From an uncultured Pelagibacteraceae bacterium (GTDB taxonomy: Bacteria; Pseudomonadota; Alphaproteobacteria; Pelagibacterales; AG-422-B15), in NCBI GenBank assembly GCA_902622985.1, contig CACNSH010000003.1:124001-188000 (forward strand): a stretch of 64,000 nucleotides of DNA. Direction: 5' to 3'. The position numbers and the translations under genes were made by a program. The notes beneath the pieces were generated by a model. That model was not told the origin of the DNA. It made no database searches and saw nothing but the letters and a program-made list of their open reading frames with translations. Positions 9,275 to 18,882 of this stretch are shown piece by piece. The stretch's first letter is position 1; each line of letters opens with the position of its first letter.

Positions 9275-9338
9275 TTAATAAAATATCATAATAATTTATA
9301 AGAAGATTATTAATTTATAGGATAATTTCAATATAATT

Positions 9339-10193
9339 ATGGAAATTAAAAAAATCATAAGCGCTACTGAATTTTCACTTTCTTATAGAATCATACTTTG
9401 TGATCTTTGGGGCGTTATTCATAATGGTGTTGAAGTATTCTCTGATGCAAAATCCTATCTTGAGGCAATGAAGGAAAATAATATTGATGTTTATTTGATT
9501 TCTAATGCCCCGAGACCTGAAGCAGTAGTAAGAAATGGATTAATAAATAAACTTAATCTCAATCCCGAATTATTTAAAAAAATTTATACTTCAGGCGATA
9601 CAGGCACACAGTACATAAATTCTAAAGTTCATGGACAATCATATTATCATTTGGGACCAGAAAAAGATTATGATTTGTTAGAAAATATAAATATTCAAAA
9701 AACTAATGACATAGAGTCCTCAGAATTTGTTGTCTGCACAGGCTTATATAATGACAACGATGAACACCCAGAGGACTATAAAAATATTTTTGAGGATTTT
9801 CTTAAACAAAATTTAGAAATAGTTTGTGTTAATCCAGATGAAATAGTCTACCGAGGTCAGGCACGCATATATTGTGCAGGTGCTCTTGGAAAATATTACG
9901 AAAAACTAGGAGGTAAAGTAACTTATTACGGAAAACCTTATTCAGAAATATATGATTTTGTAATGACTGATTTATTGTCTAAAGATGCAACAAATAAAAA
10001 CGAAATATTAGCTATAGGCGATAGCCTAAAAACAGATTGCTTAGGGGCACACAACTCGGATTTAGATTTTTTATTTATAAAAAATGGTATTCATAAAACT
10101 GAAATTGCAAATGATGACGAATTAGTGAGAATATCAAAAGCTTATTTACCTGAAACCTGCAAAACTCTAATGTATACTGAAATTTTAAATTAA
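9339..10193 (+). CDS. HAD-superfamily class IIA hydrolase (TIGR01459 type)
   Basis: 284-residue phosphatase-like protein. Motif I is CDLWGVIHNG (21-30) with the nucleophile Asp22, motif II is VYLISNAPRP (about 51-60), and the C-terminal metal-binding motif is AIGDSLKTDCLGAHNSDLD (near residue 227). This is the alphaproteobacterial family with DxWGV in place of the usual DxDG; it is related to NagD-type phosphatases, and its substrate is unknown. It sits eight bases before ribF, the typical location of this family, which suggests a link with flavin or nucleotide metabolism, but that is inference. Confidence 0.85.
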   Translation: MEIKKIISATEFSLSYRIILCDLWGVIHNGVEVFSDAKSYLEAMKENNIDVYLISNAPRPEAVVRNGLINKLNLNPELFKKIYTSGDTGTQYINSKVHGQSYYHLGPEKDYDLLENINIQKTNDIESSEFVVCTGLYNDNDEHPEDYKNIFEDFLKQNLEIVCVNPDEIVYRGQARIYCAGALGKYYEKLGGKVTYYGKPYSEIYDFVMTDLLSKDATNKNEILAIGDSLKTDCLGAHNSDLDFLFIKNGIHKTEIANDDELVRISKAYLPETCKTLMYTEILN

Positions 10194-10200
10194 TTAAAAA

Positions 10201-11160
10201 ATGAAAGTTTTTAAAAGTTTAAATAGAAGATCATTAAATTATACAAAGAATTCTGTATTAATTATTGGAAACCTTGATGGAGTGCATAAAGGGCACCAAT
10301 CAATAATTAATTCAGCGAAAAAAATTGCAAATAAACAAAAAACAAAAATAGGTGTGTTACTTTTTGATCCGCATCCACGGAAATATTTTAACAAAAATAT
10401 TAAAAGTTTCTTATTAACAGAGTTAAACGAACGTCTCGAAATCTTAAAATCTTACGGTATCGATTATGCAATAATAATAAAATTTAATAAAAGAATATCC
10501 TCTATGACACCTAATGACTTTTGTAAAAAAATATTACTTAGAGGAATATCAATGAAATATATTTTAGTTGGTAAAAATTTTAAATTTGGTAATAAACGAT
10601 CAGGCGACTATAAGTTTCTTCTGAATTTTGGTAAAGAAAATCAATTTTACGTAAACCCAGTGAAATTATTAAAAACACCAAATCATCTTTTTAATAAAAC
10701 AAAGATGAAAATATATTCGTCTACAAATATTAGAAAACTTATTTCAAACGGTAATGTAAGATTGGCAAAAAATTTTCTGGGAAACAATTTTAGTATAACG
10801 TCAAAAGTTATAAAAGGAGATCAACGAGGCCGAAAAATTGGCGTTCCAACTGCTAATCTAAATATAAATGAATACGTGGCACCAAAATATGGAGTATATG
10901 CTATTGAAGCCTCATTCCTGAAAAATTCAAAGAAAAGAACTCTTAAAGGAATAGCGAATTTTGGTATCAGACCAACATTTCATACGAACACTGAAATTTT
11001 GGAAGTTCATCTATTTAGATTTAAATTGAATATTTATAATTCTTTGCTAAAAGTCGACTTTGTTGAATTCATAAGGCATGAAAAGAAATTTTCAGGAGTA
11101 GAGGCCTTAAAAAAACAACTAAAATCAGATATATCTAAAGCACAAAAAATTCTAAATTAA
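10201..11160 (+). CDS. ribF: Bifunctional riboflavin kinase / FAD synthetase
   Basis: 319-residue enzyme making FMN and then FAD from riboflavin. The N-terminal adenylyltransferase domain shows IIGNLDGVHKGHQ (21-33; usually GNFDGVHxGH, so Phe is replaced by Leu) and FDPHPRKYF. The C-terminal flavokinase domain shows KGDQRGRKIGVPTANLN and ANFGIRPTF. The length agrees with the family. It is followed by ileS after five bases, the conserved ribF-ileS-lspA order. Confidence 0.95.
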   Translation: MKVFKSLNRRSLNYTKNSVLIIGNLDGVHKGHQSIINSAKKIANKQKTKIGVLLFDPHPRKYFNKNIKSFLLTELNERLEILKSYGIDYAIIIKFNKRISSMTPNDFCKKILLRGISMKYILVGKNFKFGNKRSGDYKFLLNFGKENQFYVNPVKLLKTPNHLFNKTKMKIYSSTNIRKLISNGNVRLAKNFLGNNFSITSKVIKGDQRGRKIGVPTANLNINEYVAPKYGVYAIEASFLKNSKKRTLKGIANFGIRPTFHTNTEILEVHLFRFKLNIYNSLLKVDFVEFIRHEKKFSGVEALKKQLKSDISKAQKILN

Positions 11161-11165
11161 GCAAA

Positions 11166-13979
11166 ATGAACACTAAAAATGATAAAATAGACTTTAGTGA
11201 AACTCTATTTTTACCAAAGACATCCTTTGCGATGCGTGCTGGCCTGCCCGAACAAGAGCCAAAAATTCTAGATGGCTGGTCAAAGGATAATATTTATGAA
11301 AAATTAAGGGAAAAATCAAAAAGTAGAAAAAAATTCGTATTACATGATGGCCCCCCTTACGCTAACGGCCATTTACACATGGGGCACGCCCTGAATAAAA
11401 TACTAAAAGACTTTGTTGTAAGATCACAACAAATGCTTGGAAATGATAGTTCTTACATTCCTGGCTGGGATTGTCATGGCTTGCCAATTGAGTGGAAAAT
11501 AGAAGAGCAATATAGAGAACAGGGAAAGAATAAAGATGATGTCGATATTATAAAATTTAGAAAAGAATGCAGAGAATTTGCTGAAAAATGGATTGATATA
11601 CAAAGAGAAGAATTTATTCGCTTAGGAATAAATGGAGATTGGTACTCTCCCTATACTACAATGTCATATGAGGCAGAGTCTATAATTGTAAGAGAATTTT
11701 TTAAGTTTCTTGAGAACGGAAGTTTATATCGTGGGTCAAAGCCTGTTATGTGGTCAACTGTTGAAAAGACTGCATTAGCTGAAGCTGAGATTGAATATAA
11801 AGAACATAAATCAACAACTATCTGCGTAAAGTTCCCAGTAAAGGAGAGTTCAGATGCAAATTGTCAAGATGCATCCGTAATTATATGGACTACAACTCCA
11901 TGGACAATTCCAGGAAACAGAGCAATTGCTTACAGTAAATCAATAACGTATTCAATGTTTGAAGTAGTAAGTTTAGAAGAACACAGTACTTTAAAAGTTG
12001 GAGATAAAATTATAATCGCAGATGAACTTTTAGATAATGTAAAAGTTCAATGCAAAATTAGAGAATTAAAAAAAATATCAGAAGTAAAAAACTTAGACAA
12101 AATTATTTGTAATCACCCTTTTAAAAAATCTGGTTATGATTTTGGGGTAAGAATTTTTGATGCTGATTTTGTTACTTTGGAGCAAGGCACGGGTTTTGTT
12201 CATATAGCACCTGGCCATGGAGCTGATGACTATAATTTGGGTATTGCAAATGGTATCGAAGTACCTGATACAGTAGATGAAAATGGTGAATACTTTTCCC
12301 ACGTACCGTTATTTAATGGTAAAAAGATTTTTAATGAAGATGGATCAGATGCCGATGCAAACGTAGCAGTTATCGTTGAGCTAAAAAAGCATGAAAATTT
12401 AGCAGGTAAGGGTTCATTGCGTCATAGCTACCCTCATTCATGGAGATCAAAAGCTCCTGTTATCTTTAGAAATACTCCACAATGGTTCATCAGTATGGAA
12501 AAAAATCAATTGAGAGAAAAAGCGTTGAACGAAATTGAAAAGGTTAAATGGTATCCAAAACAGGGAAAAAATAGAATTTATTCAATGATTGAAGAAAGAC
12601 CTGATTGGGTAGTGTCAAGACAACGAGCATGGGGCGTACCTTTATCTATCTTTTACAATATTAAAACAGGAAAGCCGCTGGTTGATAAAGAAATAAATGA
12701 AAAAATTATTAAACTTTATGAAAAAGAAGGGTCAGATGCGTGGTTTAAATATTCAAAAGAAGAATTATTAGGTTCAAATTATAATCCGGAAGAATATAAA
12801 AAAGTTAATGATATTTTAGATGTATGGTTTGATTCAGGCTGTACACATGCATTTGTTTTAGATGGAAAAAATGATCAAATCTGGCCAGCATCTATTTATC
12901 TTGAAGGAACAGATCAACACAGAGGTTGGTTTCATTCATCACTTTTAGAATCTTGTGGCACAAGAGGAGTTGCGCCTTATGAGTCTGTTTTAACTCATGG
13001 ATTTATACTTCATGAAGATGGCTTAAAGATGAGTAAATCATCATCCAATACAGTATCGCCAGCAGAGGTCATTGAAAAGTCAGGTGCTGACATACTAAGG
13101 CTCTGGGTAGCAAGCAGTGATTACTCTGAGGATTTAAAGATCGGGCCTGAAATCATAAAAAGCAACATTGATAGCTATAGAAGACTTCGCAATACACTTC
13201 GTTTTATTTTAGGTAATTTATCAGATTTTGATCATGACGAGAAAGTATCTGTGGATGAACTTGATGAATTAGATTTATATATTTTATCAGAATTAGAGAG
13301 TTTAAAAAAAGAAGTTATCTCAAACTATAAAATATTTGAGTATCAAAAAGTTTTTTCTGCGATATTTAATTTTTGTACAAACGACTTATCATCTTTCTAT
13401 TTTGATGTAAGAAAAGATACTCTTTATTGTGATTCAAAAAATAACAAAGTAAGAAAATCTACTCGCACTGTTCTAGATATTTTATTTCATGATTTATTAA
13501 GTTTGCTTGCACCAATACTCTGTTTTACCACTGAAGAAGCCTGGCAAAGTCGATTTGGATTTGAAAACAGCATACACGAAAAAGATTTTCCAAAATTAAA
13601 TGATACTTTAATAAATAAAAATTTATCAACTAAATGGACAGTTTATAAAAAATTAAGAAAGGTTATTAACGGAGCAATCGAAGTGAAGAGAAAAGAAAAA
13701 GTTCTTGGATCCAGCCTTGAAGCCTCTGTTAAACTTTACATATCTAAAGATGAAATCGAAAAGATTGACCAAAAAGTATTAGAAAATATTTCAATTATTA
13801 GTGAATTAGAAATTGTAAATGAAAAGCCCTCAAGTGACAGCTTTATATCTGACTTAGATAAAAACATCGGAGTGCATGTAAGTAAAACCGATGGTGAAAA
13901 ATGTGAGCGCTGTTGGAAATATTTTTCTAATTTAAAAGGTAACGTTTGCGATAGATGTCAAGAAGTGCTTAGTAAATGA
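11166..13979 (+). CDS. ileS: Isoleucyl-tRNA synthetase
   Basis: 937-residue class I synthetase. The HIGH motif appears as GHLHMGH within PPYANGHLHMGHALNK (about 61-76), the editing-domain WTTTPWTIPGN near residue 240, and KMSKS in HEDGLKMSKSS (near 620). A C-terminal zinc ribbon, CERCWKYF...CDRC, marks the bacterial type 1 enzyme. Its TGA overlaps the lspA ATG by four bases, indicating translational coupling. Confidence 0.98.
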   Translation: MNTKNDKIDFSETLFLPKTSFAMRAGLPEQEPKILDGWSKDNIYEKLREKSKSRKKFVLHDGPPYANGHLHMGHALNKILKDFVVRSQQMLGNDSSYIPGWDCHGLPIEWKIEEQYREQGKNKDDVDIIKFRKECREFAEKWIDIQREEFIRLGINGDWYSPYTTMSYEAESIIVREFFKFLENGSLYRGSKPVMWSTVEKTALAEAEIEYKEHKSTTICVKFPVKESSDANCQDASVIIWTTTPWTIPGNRAIAYSKSITYSMFEVVSLEEHSTLKVGDKIIIADELLDNVKVQCKIRELKKISEVKNLDKIICNHPFKKSGYDFGVRIFDADFVTLEQGTGFVHIAPGHGADDYNLGIANGIEVPDTVDENGEYFSHVPLFNGKKIFNEDGSDADANVAVIVELKKHENLAGKGSLRHSYPHSWRSKAPVIFRNTPQWFISMEKNQLREKALNEIEKVKWYPKQGKNRIYSMIEERPDWVVSRQRAWGVPLSIFYNIKTGKPLVDKEINEKIIKLYEKEGSDAWFKYSKEELLGSNYNPEEYKKVNDILDVWFDSGCTHAFVLDGKNDQIWPASIYLEGTDQHRGWFHSSLLESCGTRGVAPYESVLTHGFILHEDGLKMSKSSSNTVSPAEVIEKSGADILRLWVASSDYSEDLKIGPEIIKSNIDSYRRLRNTLRFILGNLSDFDHDEKVSVDELDELDLYILSELESLKKEVISNYKIFEYQKVFSAIFNFCTNDLSSFYFDVRKDTLYCDSKNNKVRKSTRTVLDILFHDLLSLLAPILCFTTEEAWQSRFGFENSIHEKDFPKLNDTLINKNLSTKWTVYKKLRKVINGAIEVKRKEKVLGSSLEASVKLYISKDEIEKIDQKVLENISIISELEIVNEKPSSDSFISDLDKNIGVHVSKTDGEKCERCWKYFSNLKGNVCDRCQEVLSK

Positions 13980-14491
13980 TACAAACCATTGGAAGATTTA
14001 TATTTTTAATACTGGTTATTTTTGCAGCTGATCAACTCTCAAAGTTTTATGTAATCAATGTTTATAACATTGATGTATCAAATCTCAGTTCACAATATTT
14101 AACATCAATAAATAAATATCTTAATTTTCACTTGATATGGAATAAGGGCTTTGCATTTGGAATATTTCAAAATGAAATTTCGATGGTTAATTATATTTAT
14201 ATGTTTGTTATGGCGATAATTGCTATAGCAGTATTTTTTTATGCGATAAGTATTAATAAAAAAATTTATTATTATGGATTTAGTTTAATTATAGGAGGAG
14301 CGTTGGGTAACTTGCTCGACAGATATCAATATTCTGCCGTATTAGACTTTATAGATTTACATTATAACAATTATCATTGGTATGTATTCAATATAGCTGA
14401 TATAAGTATCACGCTTGGCTGTATTTTGATTATTTTACTTGAGTTGTTCTCAAAAAAAGAAAATGATAAAACCGTTAAAAATGATACGTAA
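13976..14491 (+). CDS. lspA: Lipoprotein signal peptidase
   Basis: 171-residue integral membrane aspartyl protease that removes signal peptides from prolipoproteins. Four hydrophobic helices are visible. Catalytic Asp residues lie in GGALGNLLDR and in FNIADISI, and the family motifs AADQLSK and WNKGFAFG are present. The following gene encodes a lipoprotein that would be a substrate, and its start lies inside the end of lspA. Confidence 0.95.
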   Translation: MIQTIGRFIFLILVIFAADQLSKFYVINVYNIDVSNLSSQYLTSINKYLNFHLIWNKGFAFGIFQNEISMVNYIYMFVMAIIAIAVFFYAISINKKIYYYGFSLIIGGALGNLLDRYQYSAVLDFIDLHYNNYHWYVFNIADISITLGCILIILLELFSKKENDKTVKNDT

Positions 14492-15095
14492 CTATTTAAT
14501 TATATTTTCTTTATTAATTTTTGCTGCTTGTACTAACAATACAGTCAGAGATTACACATCATTAAAGCAAAAAGCACTAGAGATACCTCCTGATTTTGAA
14601 CTAACCCCACCAGTTGTTGGCGAAGAGGAAGTAGAGGAGGCCGCGCCTACAGGTGAGTCAGCTGAAGATATTCAAGAAATCATTACACAAGACTCATCCA
14701 CCAGCGTGCCTAGTAATGCTGATACATCATCCTTAGACGAATTTATTGATAATAATTTTGGAAACGAGGATCAAAGTATAAATAATTCAACTTTACCTGA
14801 GGATCCTATTAATGAGGTAATTGAAGATTCACTTGTTGAAAGTAATGAATTAGACGTTGTAACAAATGACGATAGCATTTTAGATACAACTGATAATATT
14901 GGTTTAAGCGAGGAAGAGTTTTTGGAAGGAATATCAAACACAGATGAAATTACAACACTTCCTGAAGAAGATCAGCTTAAGCCAGAAATAATTGATGAAA
15001 CAATGTATGATGATGCTCCTAGTTTTGATGAAAACGAAGATTTGAATGATCTTCTTAACAGGGTGGATGACTTACTTAATTCATATCAAAATTAA
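14481..15095 (+). CDS. Acidic lipoprotein with DUF3035/BamF-like N terminus
   Basis: About 204 residues. A lipoprotein signal MIRNYLIIFSLLIFAACTNN ends in a lipobox-like FAAC. It is followed by SLKQKALEIPPDFELTPP, matching the DUF3035 (BamF-type) core that follows lspA in alphaproteobacteria. BamF is an outer-membrane beta-barrel assembly subunit in that class. The remaining about 150 residues are unusually acidic and low in complexity, with repeated Glu/Asp-rich stretches and no predicted fold. I chose ATG 14481; an in-frame ATG at 14463 would add six residues. Either start overlaps lspA. The assignment rests on the short PPDFEL core and on position, so it is moderate. Confidence 0.7.
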   Translation: MIRNYLIIFSLLIFAACTNNTVRDYTSLKQKALEIPPDFELTPPVVGEEEVEEAAPTGESAEDIQEIITQDSSTSVPSNADTSSLDEFIDNNFGNEDQSINNSTLPEDPINEVIEDSLVESNELDVVTNDDSILDTTDNIGLSEEEFLEGISNTDEITTLPEEDQLKPEIIDETMYDDAPSFDENEDLNDLLNRVDDLLNSYQN

Positions 15096-15106
15096 TTATT
15101 CTATAA

Positions 15107-16105
15107 ATGTTTAAGTTTTTTAAAGATCCAAAATGGTTTTTATGGGCATACATCGGTTCAGCTATTATCTTATCATCTCTGTGGGTTCAGGTTCAAATTG
15201 ATGTAAAAATTAATGAATGGTTTGGTGAGTTTTACGATATGATACAGGAAGCATTATCTGCTCCTTACGCCATTACAATTGAAGAATATTGGGCAAGTTT
15301 ATTATCCTTTATAACACTAGCGGGAATGTATGTAGCAGTTGCAGTCCTTGTAAGTTATTTTACTAATCACTTTTTATTTAGATGGAGAACTGCCATGGTT
15401 GAGTGGTATCACTCTGTCTATGATAAGGCGCGTAAGATTGAGGGTGCGTCACAAAGAGTTCAAGAGGATACCATAAAGTTTTCAAGAATTATGGAGTCTC
15501 TTGGTACAAGTTTGATTGAAGCTTTAATGATCCTGGTAGAATTTATGCCAATACTGTTTGGCTTGAGTATTGGAATTCCAATATTTTTCTTTGGTGAATG
15601 GGAGTATGGTCTAGTCGTTGGTGCATTATTATGGTCTATAGGAGGAACATTATTTTTAATTGGACTTGGTTTAATTTTAAGGCTTGTTGGTATTGAATAC
15701 GATTTACAAAAACAAGAAGCGGCATACAGAAAAATGTTAGTAATTGCTGAAGATGATGAAACAGTAAGACCAAAAACCCTTGAGGAATTATTTGATGATG
15801 TAAGGCAAATTCATTTTTTAAGTTATATAAGATATCTATATTTCGATATTGGTCGTATTGCATTTTTACAGGCAAATGTTTTATCAGCTTATGTATTTTT
15901 AGCCCCTGCAATTGTTGCTGGGGTAGTTACTCTTGGTGTAATGCAGCAAATAATCAGGGCATTTGGTAGAGTTGAGGGGTCAATGCAATATCTTCTTAAA
16001 GCCTGGCCAACAATTATTGAACTCGCAAGTGTTTATAAAAGATTGAGAGAGTTTGAAAGGCAAATAGATCAAGCAACCGTAACAGCTGGTCAGGAAGTGC
16101 GATGA
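15107..16105 (+). CDS. SbmA/BacA-like inner-membrane peptide transporter
   Basis: 332 residues with several long hydrophobic helices and no ATPase domain. The sequence WVQVQIDVKINEWFGEFYDMIQEAL and the loop EGASQRVQEDTIKFSRIMESLG are signatures of the SbmA/BacA family. These are proton-driven importers of peptides and peptide antibiotics, and in rhizobia they affect very-long-chain lipid A. The protein is shorter than E. coli SbmA (about 400), and the C terminus ends soon after the last conserved helix. Its stop overlaps the start of pgi. Confidence 0.85.
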   Translation: MFKFFKDPKWFLWAYIGSAIILSSLWVQVQIDVKINEWFGEFYDMIQEALSAPYAITIEEYWASLLSFITLAGMYVAVAVLVSYFTNHFLFRWRTAMVEWYHSVYDKARKIEGASQRVQEDTIKFSRIMESLGTSLIEALMILVEFMPILFGLSIGIPIFFFGEWEYGLVVGALLWSIGGTLFLIGLGLILRLVGIEYDLQKQEAAYRKMLVIAEDDETVRPKTLEELFDDVRQIHFLSYIRYLYFDIGRIAFLQANVLSAYVFLAPAIVAGVVTLGVMQQIIRAFGRVEGSMQYLLKAWPTIIELASVYKRLREFERQIDQATVTAGQEVR

Positions 16106-17127
16106 TGAATTATCCATTTCTTGATTTTGATAAGCTTGAAAACTCATATTCTGAATCGTTAGGGATACTGGAACAAAGTTTTAATAAAATTTTAGTAGTC
16201 GGTATAGGTGGCTCTTCTCAGGGATCAAAAGCAATTAATCATTTTTTAAATGAAAAACGTGTTCAATATGTTGATCATTTAAATTCTATCAAGATTAATG
16301 AATTGTTAGACAATACTCAACTAGATGAGACTGGTTTCATTTTCGTATCAAAATCAGGACAAACATCTGAAACGTTAACCATATTTGAATATATGATCAA
16401 AAAACTAGATGGAAATATTGATTTTTCAAAAAATTTCTATTCGTTTACAGAAAATGTGTCTTCTCCACTAAGAGACTTGTCTATACAAAAATCAATAAAA
16501 ACTATTGAACTAAGCAACGAAATTGGAGGCAGATTTTCAATTTTTAGTAATAATAGCCTTATCCCCAGTTTTTACTTTAATAAAGATCTGTGCACTGAGT
16601 TTTTAAATGGAGGAAGAAAAGCATTAGAAGATAAAGACCAAATAAAGAATATGGCTGAGGAAGATTTTAAAAGAATAAAAAATGGAAAGAATATATTTGC
16701 TTATTTGATTTATGGTGATGAGCTTATTGAAATTGGTAATTGGCGAAAACAATTATATGCGGAGTCATTGGGTAAAAAGGCCAAAGGTGTTTTACCTGTA
16801 GTATCTGAAATGCCAAAAGACCAGCACAGTCTCTTGCAATTATATCTGGATGGACCCAAAAATATTTTTTTTGAAATTATGGGTATGGAATACTCAAAAA
16901 TGAATATGATTAATATCACACTTTCAAATCATCTTGATGCCATGAGTAAATCGTTATCAAAGATAAATGAGAATACTAGTAAATATATTTTTAAAGATAA
17001 AGATATGAGTAAGATCGGCCATTTTTTTGGAACAGAAATGTTAAGGGTTATCTATCTTGCTCAATTATTAGAAGTTGACCCCTTTACTCAAGATGCAGTT
17101 GATATTCAAAAGGGTTATTTAAATTAA
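16102..17127 (+). CDS. pgi: Compact glucose-6-phosphate isomerase
   Basis: 341 residues, far shorter than the roughly 550-residue enterobacterial enzyme, yet with the key isomerase elements. It has SIS-domain GIGGSSQGSKAI (34-45) and SKSGQTSE (83-90), the PGI signature NEIGGRFS (139-146), Glu221 in ESLGK (equivalent to the ESNGK Glu), His242 in KDQHS, and Lys337 in DIQKG. It interconverts glucose-6-P and fructose-6-P and so feeds glmS and the phosphomutase elsewhere in the window. An ATG at 16105 is an alternative start. It converges with rsmD, overlapping by nine bases. Confidence 0.85.
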   Translation: MMNYPFLDFDKLENSYSESLGILEQSFNKILVVGIGGSSQGSKAINHFLNEKRVQYVDHLNSIKINELLDNTQLDETGFIFVSKSGQTSETLTIFEYMIKKLDGNIDFSKNFYSFTENVSSPLRDLSIQKSIKTIELSNEIGGRFSIFSNNSLIPSFYFNKDLCTEFLNGGRKALEDKDQIKNMAEEDFKRIKNGKNIFAYLIYGDELIEIGNWRKQLYAESLGKKAKGVLPVVSEMPKDQHSLLQLYLDGPKNIFFEIMGMEYSKMNMINITLSNHLDAMSKSLSKINENTSKYIFKDKDMSKIGHFFGTEMLRVIYLAQLLEVDPFTQDAVDIQKGYLN

Positions 17128-17688
17128 TTTAAAAAAGCTAAATTTAGAATTACCTAATTCTTTTTCACGTAAAAGTATTATTTCTGAGAGTTCGATGTGT
17201 TTAGATTTTTTTTCTTCCTCTAAGATGATTATACTGTCTTTTTCTAATAAGTTTTTTTTAATAATATTTTTAATTGCTCTGAGTCCAAGATTTTTCCCAT
17301 ACGGTGGATCTATATAAGCAAGATTGAACTTTGTAGCTTCAGAATACTCTTCAAATGAACAAGCATTTTCAGATATAACAGCTATCTTTTCTAAATACCC
17401 CAGCTTGTTTGCGCTTTTATAAATTATATCTATCATTTGTTGATTGTTCTCTACCATGGTTGCGTGTTTAGCACCACGTGACAAAGCTTCAAAGCTAAAT
17501 GAACCAGTGCCAGCGAAAAGATCAATTACTTTTGCTTCTTCAAGACGAAAGTTAATTTTTACCAATTCTTTTCCATGCGTTAAAAGATTAAAAATGGTTT
17601 CCCTATTTTTGTCTGAAAGTGGTCTTACATCTTTACTTTTAAAGCTAAATATTGAATGACCTTTTCTCTCTCCGCTAATAATTCTCAT
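17119..17688 (-). CDS. rsmD: 16S rRNA (guanine966-N2)-methyltransferase
   Basis: 189-residue SAM-dependent methyltransferase. It starts MRIISGERKGHSI, carries the SAM-binding VIDLFAGTGSFSFEALSRGA (near residue 54) and the catalytic DPPY motif (YIDPPYGKN), as in RsmD. It methylates G966 of 16S rRNA near the P site. It lies one base downstream of the rRNA pseudouridine synthase gene on the same strand, the usual alphaproteobacterial pairing. Confidence 0.93.
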   Translation of the reverse strand: MRIISGERKGHSIFSFKSKDVRPLSDKNRETIFNLLTHGKELVKINFRLEEAKVIDLFAGTGSFSFEALSRGAKHATMVENNQQMIDIIYKSANKLGYLEKIAVISENACSFEEYSEATKFNLAYIDPPYGKNLGLRAIKNIIKKNLLEKDSIIILEEEKKSKHIELSEIILLREKELGNSKFSFFKLI

Positions 17689-17689
17689 T

Positions 17690-18400
17690 TTAAGTAACTT
17701 TTTTTATTTCCCCTTTTTTCAAACCTCCAAGCTTAAATTCCCCATAAGTTATTCTAATTAATCTTGTGACTGTAATATTCAAAGAATCAAAAATATTTCT
17801 AATTTCTCTATTTTTACCCTCAGTAAGTGTCATTTTTATCCATGAGTAAGTATTTGTTTTGCTAATGAATGATGCTTTTATAGGTTTATATTTAACATTT
17901 TTATACGTATAACCCCTTAATAAGGTATTAATAAATTTATTATCAATAAAGCCTTGTATTTTTACCTTATAAACCCTTTCAAAATTATTTTTGGGTAATT
18001 CCATCTTTCTTTTAAAGCTACCGCTGTTAGTCAATAATAATAGCCCCTCTGAATTGTAATCAAGTCGTCCAATTGAAATTAAATTATGATTTTGTTTAGG
18101 TATATATTCATAAATAGTTTTGCGATTTTTTGGATCTGATTTTGTTACCAAGCATCCTCTTGGTTTGTTGAAAATATATATATCATTTAATTGCTGATCA
18201 GATTTTAGTTTAATAGGTTTATTGTCTATTTTTACAATACTGTTGATACTTATTTGAATTCCTTGTTTTGTCACCAATTCGTTATCAACAACAACTCTTT
18301 GCTCATCGATGAGTTTATCTATTTCTCTTCTCGAAAAGTTAGTTGACTGTGCTAATAATTTATTAATTCTTACTAATTTTTGTTGTCTCAAAGTAGGCAT
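17690..18400 (-). CDS. rRNA pseudouridine synthase (RluB/RsuA family)
   Basis: 236 residues. An N-terminal S4 RNA-binding domain (VRINKLLAQSTNFSRREIDKLI) is followed by a pseudouridine synthase domain with the catalytic Asp in GRLDYNSEGLLLLTN and a closing TEGKNREIRNIF. This is the RsuA/RluB/E/F subfamily; RluB (U2605 of 23S) is the usual alphaproteobacterial assignment, but RsuA or RluE specificity cannot be excluded. It is transcribed with rsmD and divergent from tadA, with 32 bases between their starts. Confidence 0.9.
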   Translation of the reverse strand: MPTLRQQKLVRINKLLAQSTNFSRREIDKLIDEQRVVVDNELVTKQGIQISINSIVKIDNKPIKLKSDQQLNDIYIFNKPRGCLVTKSDPKNRKTIYEYIPKQNHNLISIGRLDYNSEGLLLLTNSGSFKRKMELPKNNFERVYKVKIQGFIDNKFINTLLRGYTYKNVKYKPIKASFISKTNTYSWIKMTLTEGKNREIRNIFDSLNITVTRLIRITYGEFKLGGLKKGEIKKVT

Positions 18401-18432
18401 GAATTAGGATTGCTTATATTAATTAAATATTT

Positions 18433-18882
18433 ATGACACAAAATAAATTCATGGCAATGGCAATTGAGGAGGCAAAAAAAGGCTTAAAAATTGGAGAAAT
18501 ACCAATTGGATGCGTTATCACTAACAAGGAAAATAAAGTTTTAGCCCGGTCCCATAATTCAGTGGTTAGCAGAAAAGACCCGGTAGGTCATGCTGAACTA
18601 AATGCTATAAAAGAGGCGTGTGAAATGATTAACTCTGATAGATTGATCGATTGTAATATTTACGTGACTTTAGAGCCATGTATTATGTGTGCCAGCGCTA
18701 TATCAAAAGCTAAGCTTAAGAGGTTGTATTATGGTGCAGATGATTTAAAATATGGTTCGATAAATGGTAACTTAAATTTTTTTATATCAAAAAATTGTAA
18801 TCATTTGCCAGAAATTTATGATAATATTTCAAAAACTGACTGCGAAAACTTAATAAATAATTTTTTTAAAGGTAAAAGATAA
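18433..18882 (+). CDS. tadA: tRNA-specific adenosine-34 deaminase
   Basis: 149-residue zinc deaminase converting A34 to inosine in tRNA-Arg(ACG). The catalytic HAE motif lies in [10 protein letters not shown] and the zinc ligands in [10 protein letters not shown] (PCxxC), as in TadA. The length is normal. Divergent from rluB, and its stop overlaps the first A of the following acyl-CoA dehydrogenase start codon, so the two are probably co-transcribed although functionally unrelated. Confidence 0.94.
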   Translation: MTQNKFMAMAIEEAKKGLKIGEIPIGCVITNKENKVLARSHNSVVSRKDPVGHAELNAIKEACEMINSDRLIDCNIYVTLEPCIMCASAISKAKLKRLYYGADDLKYGSINGNLNFFISKNCNHLPEIYDNISKTDCENLINNFFKGKR

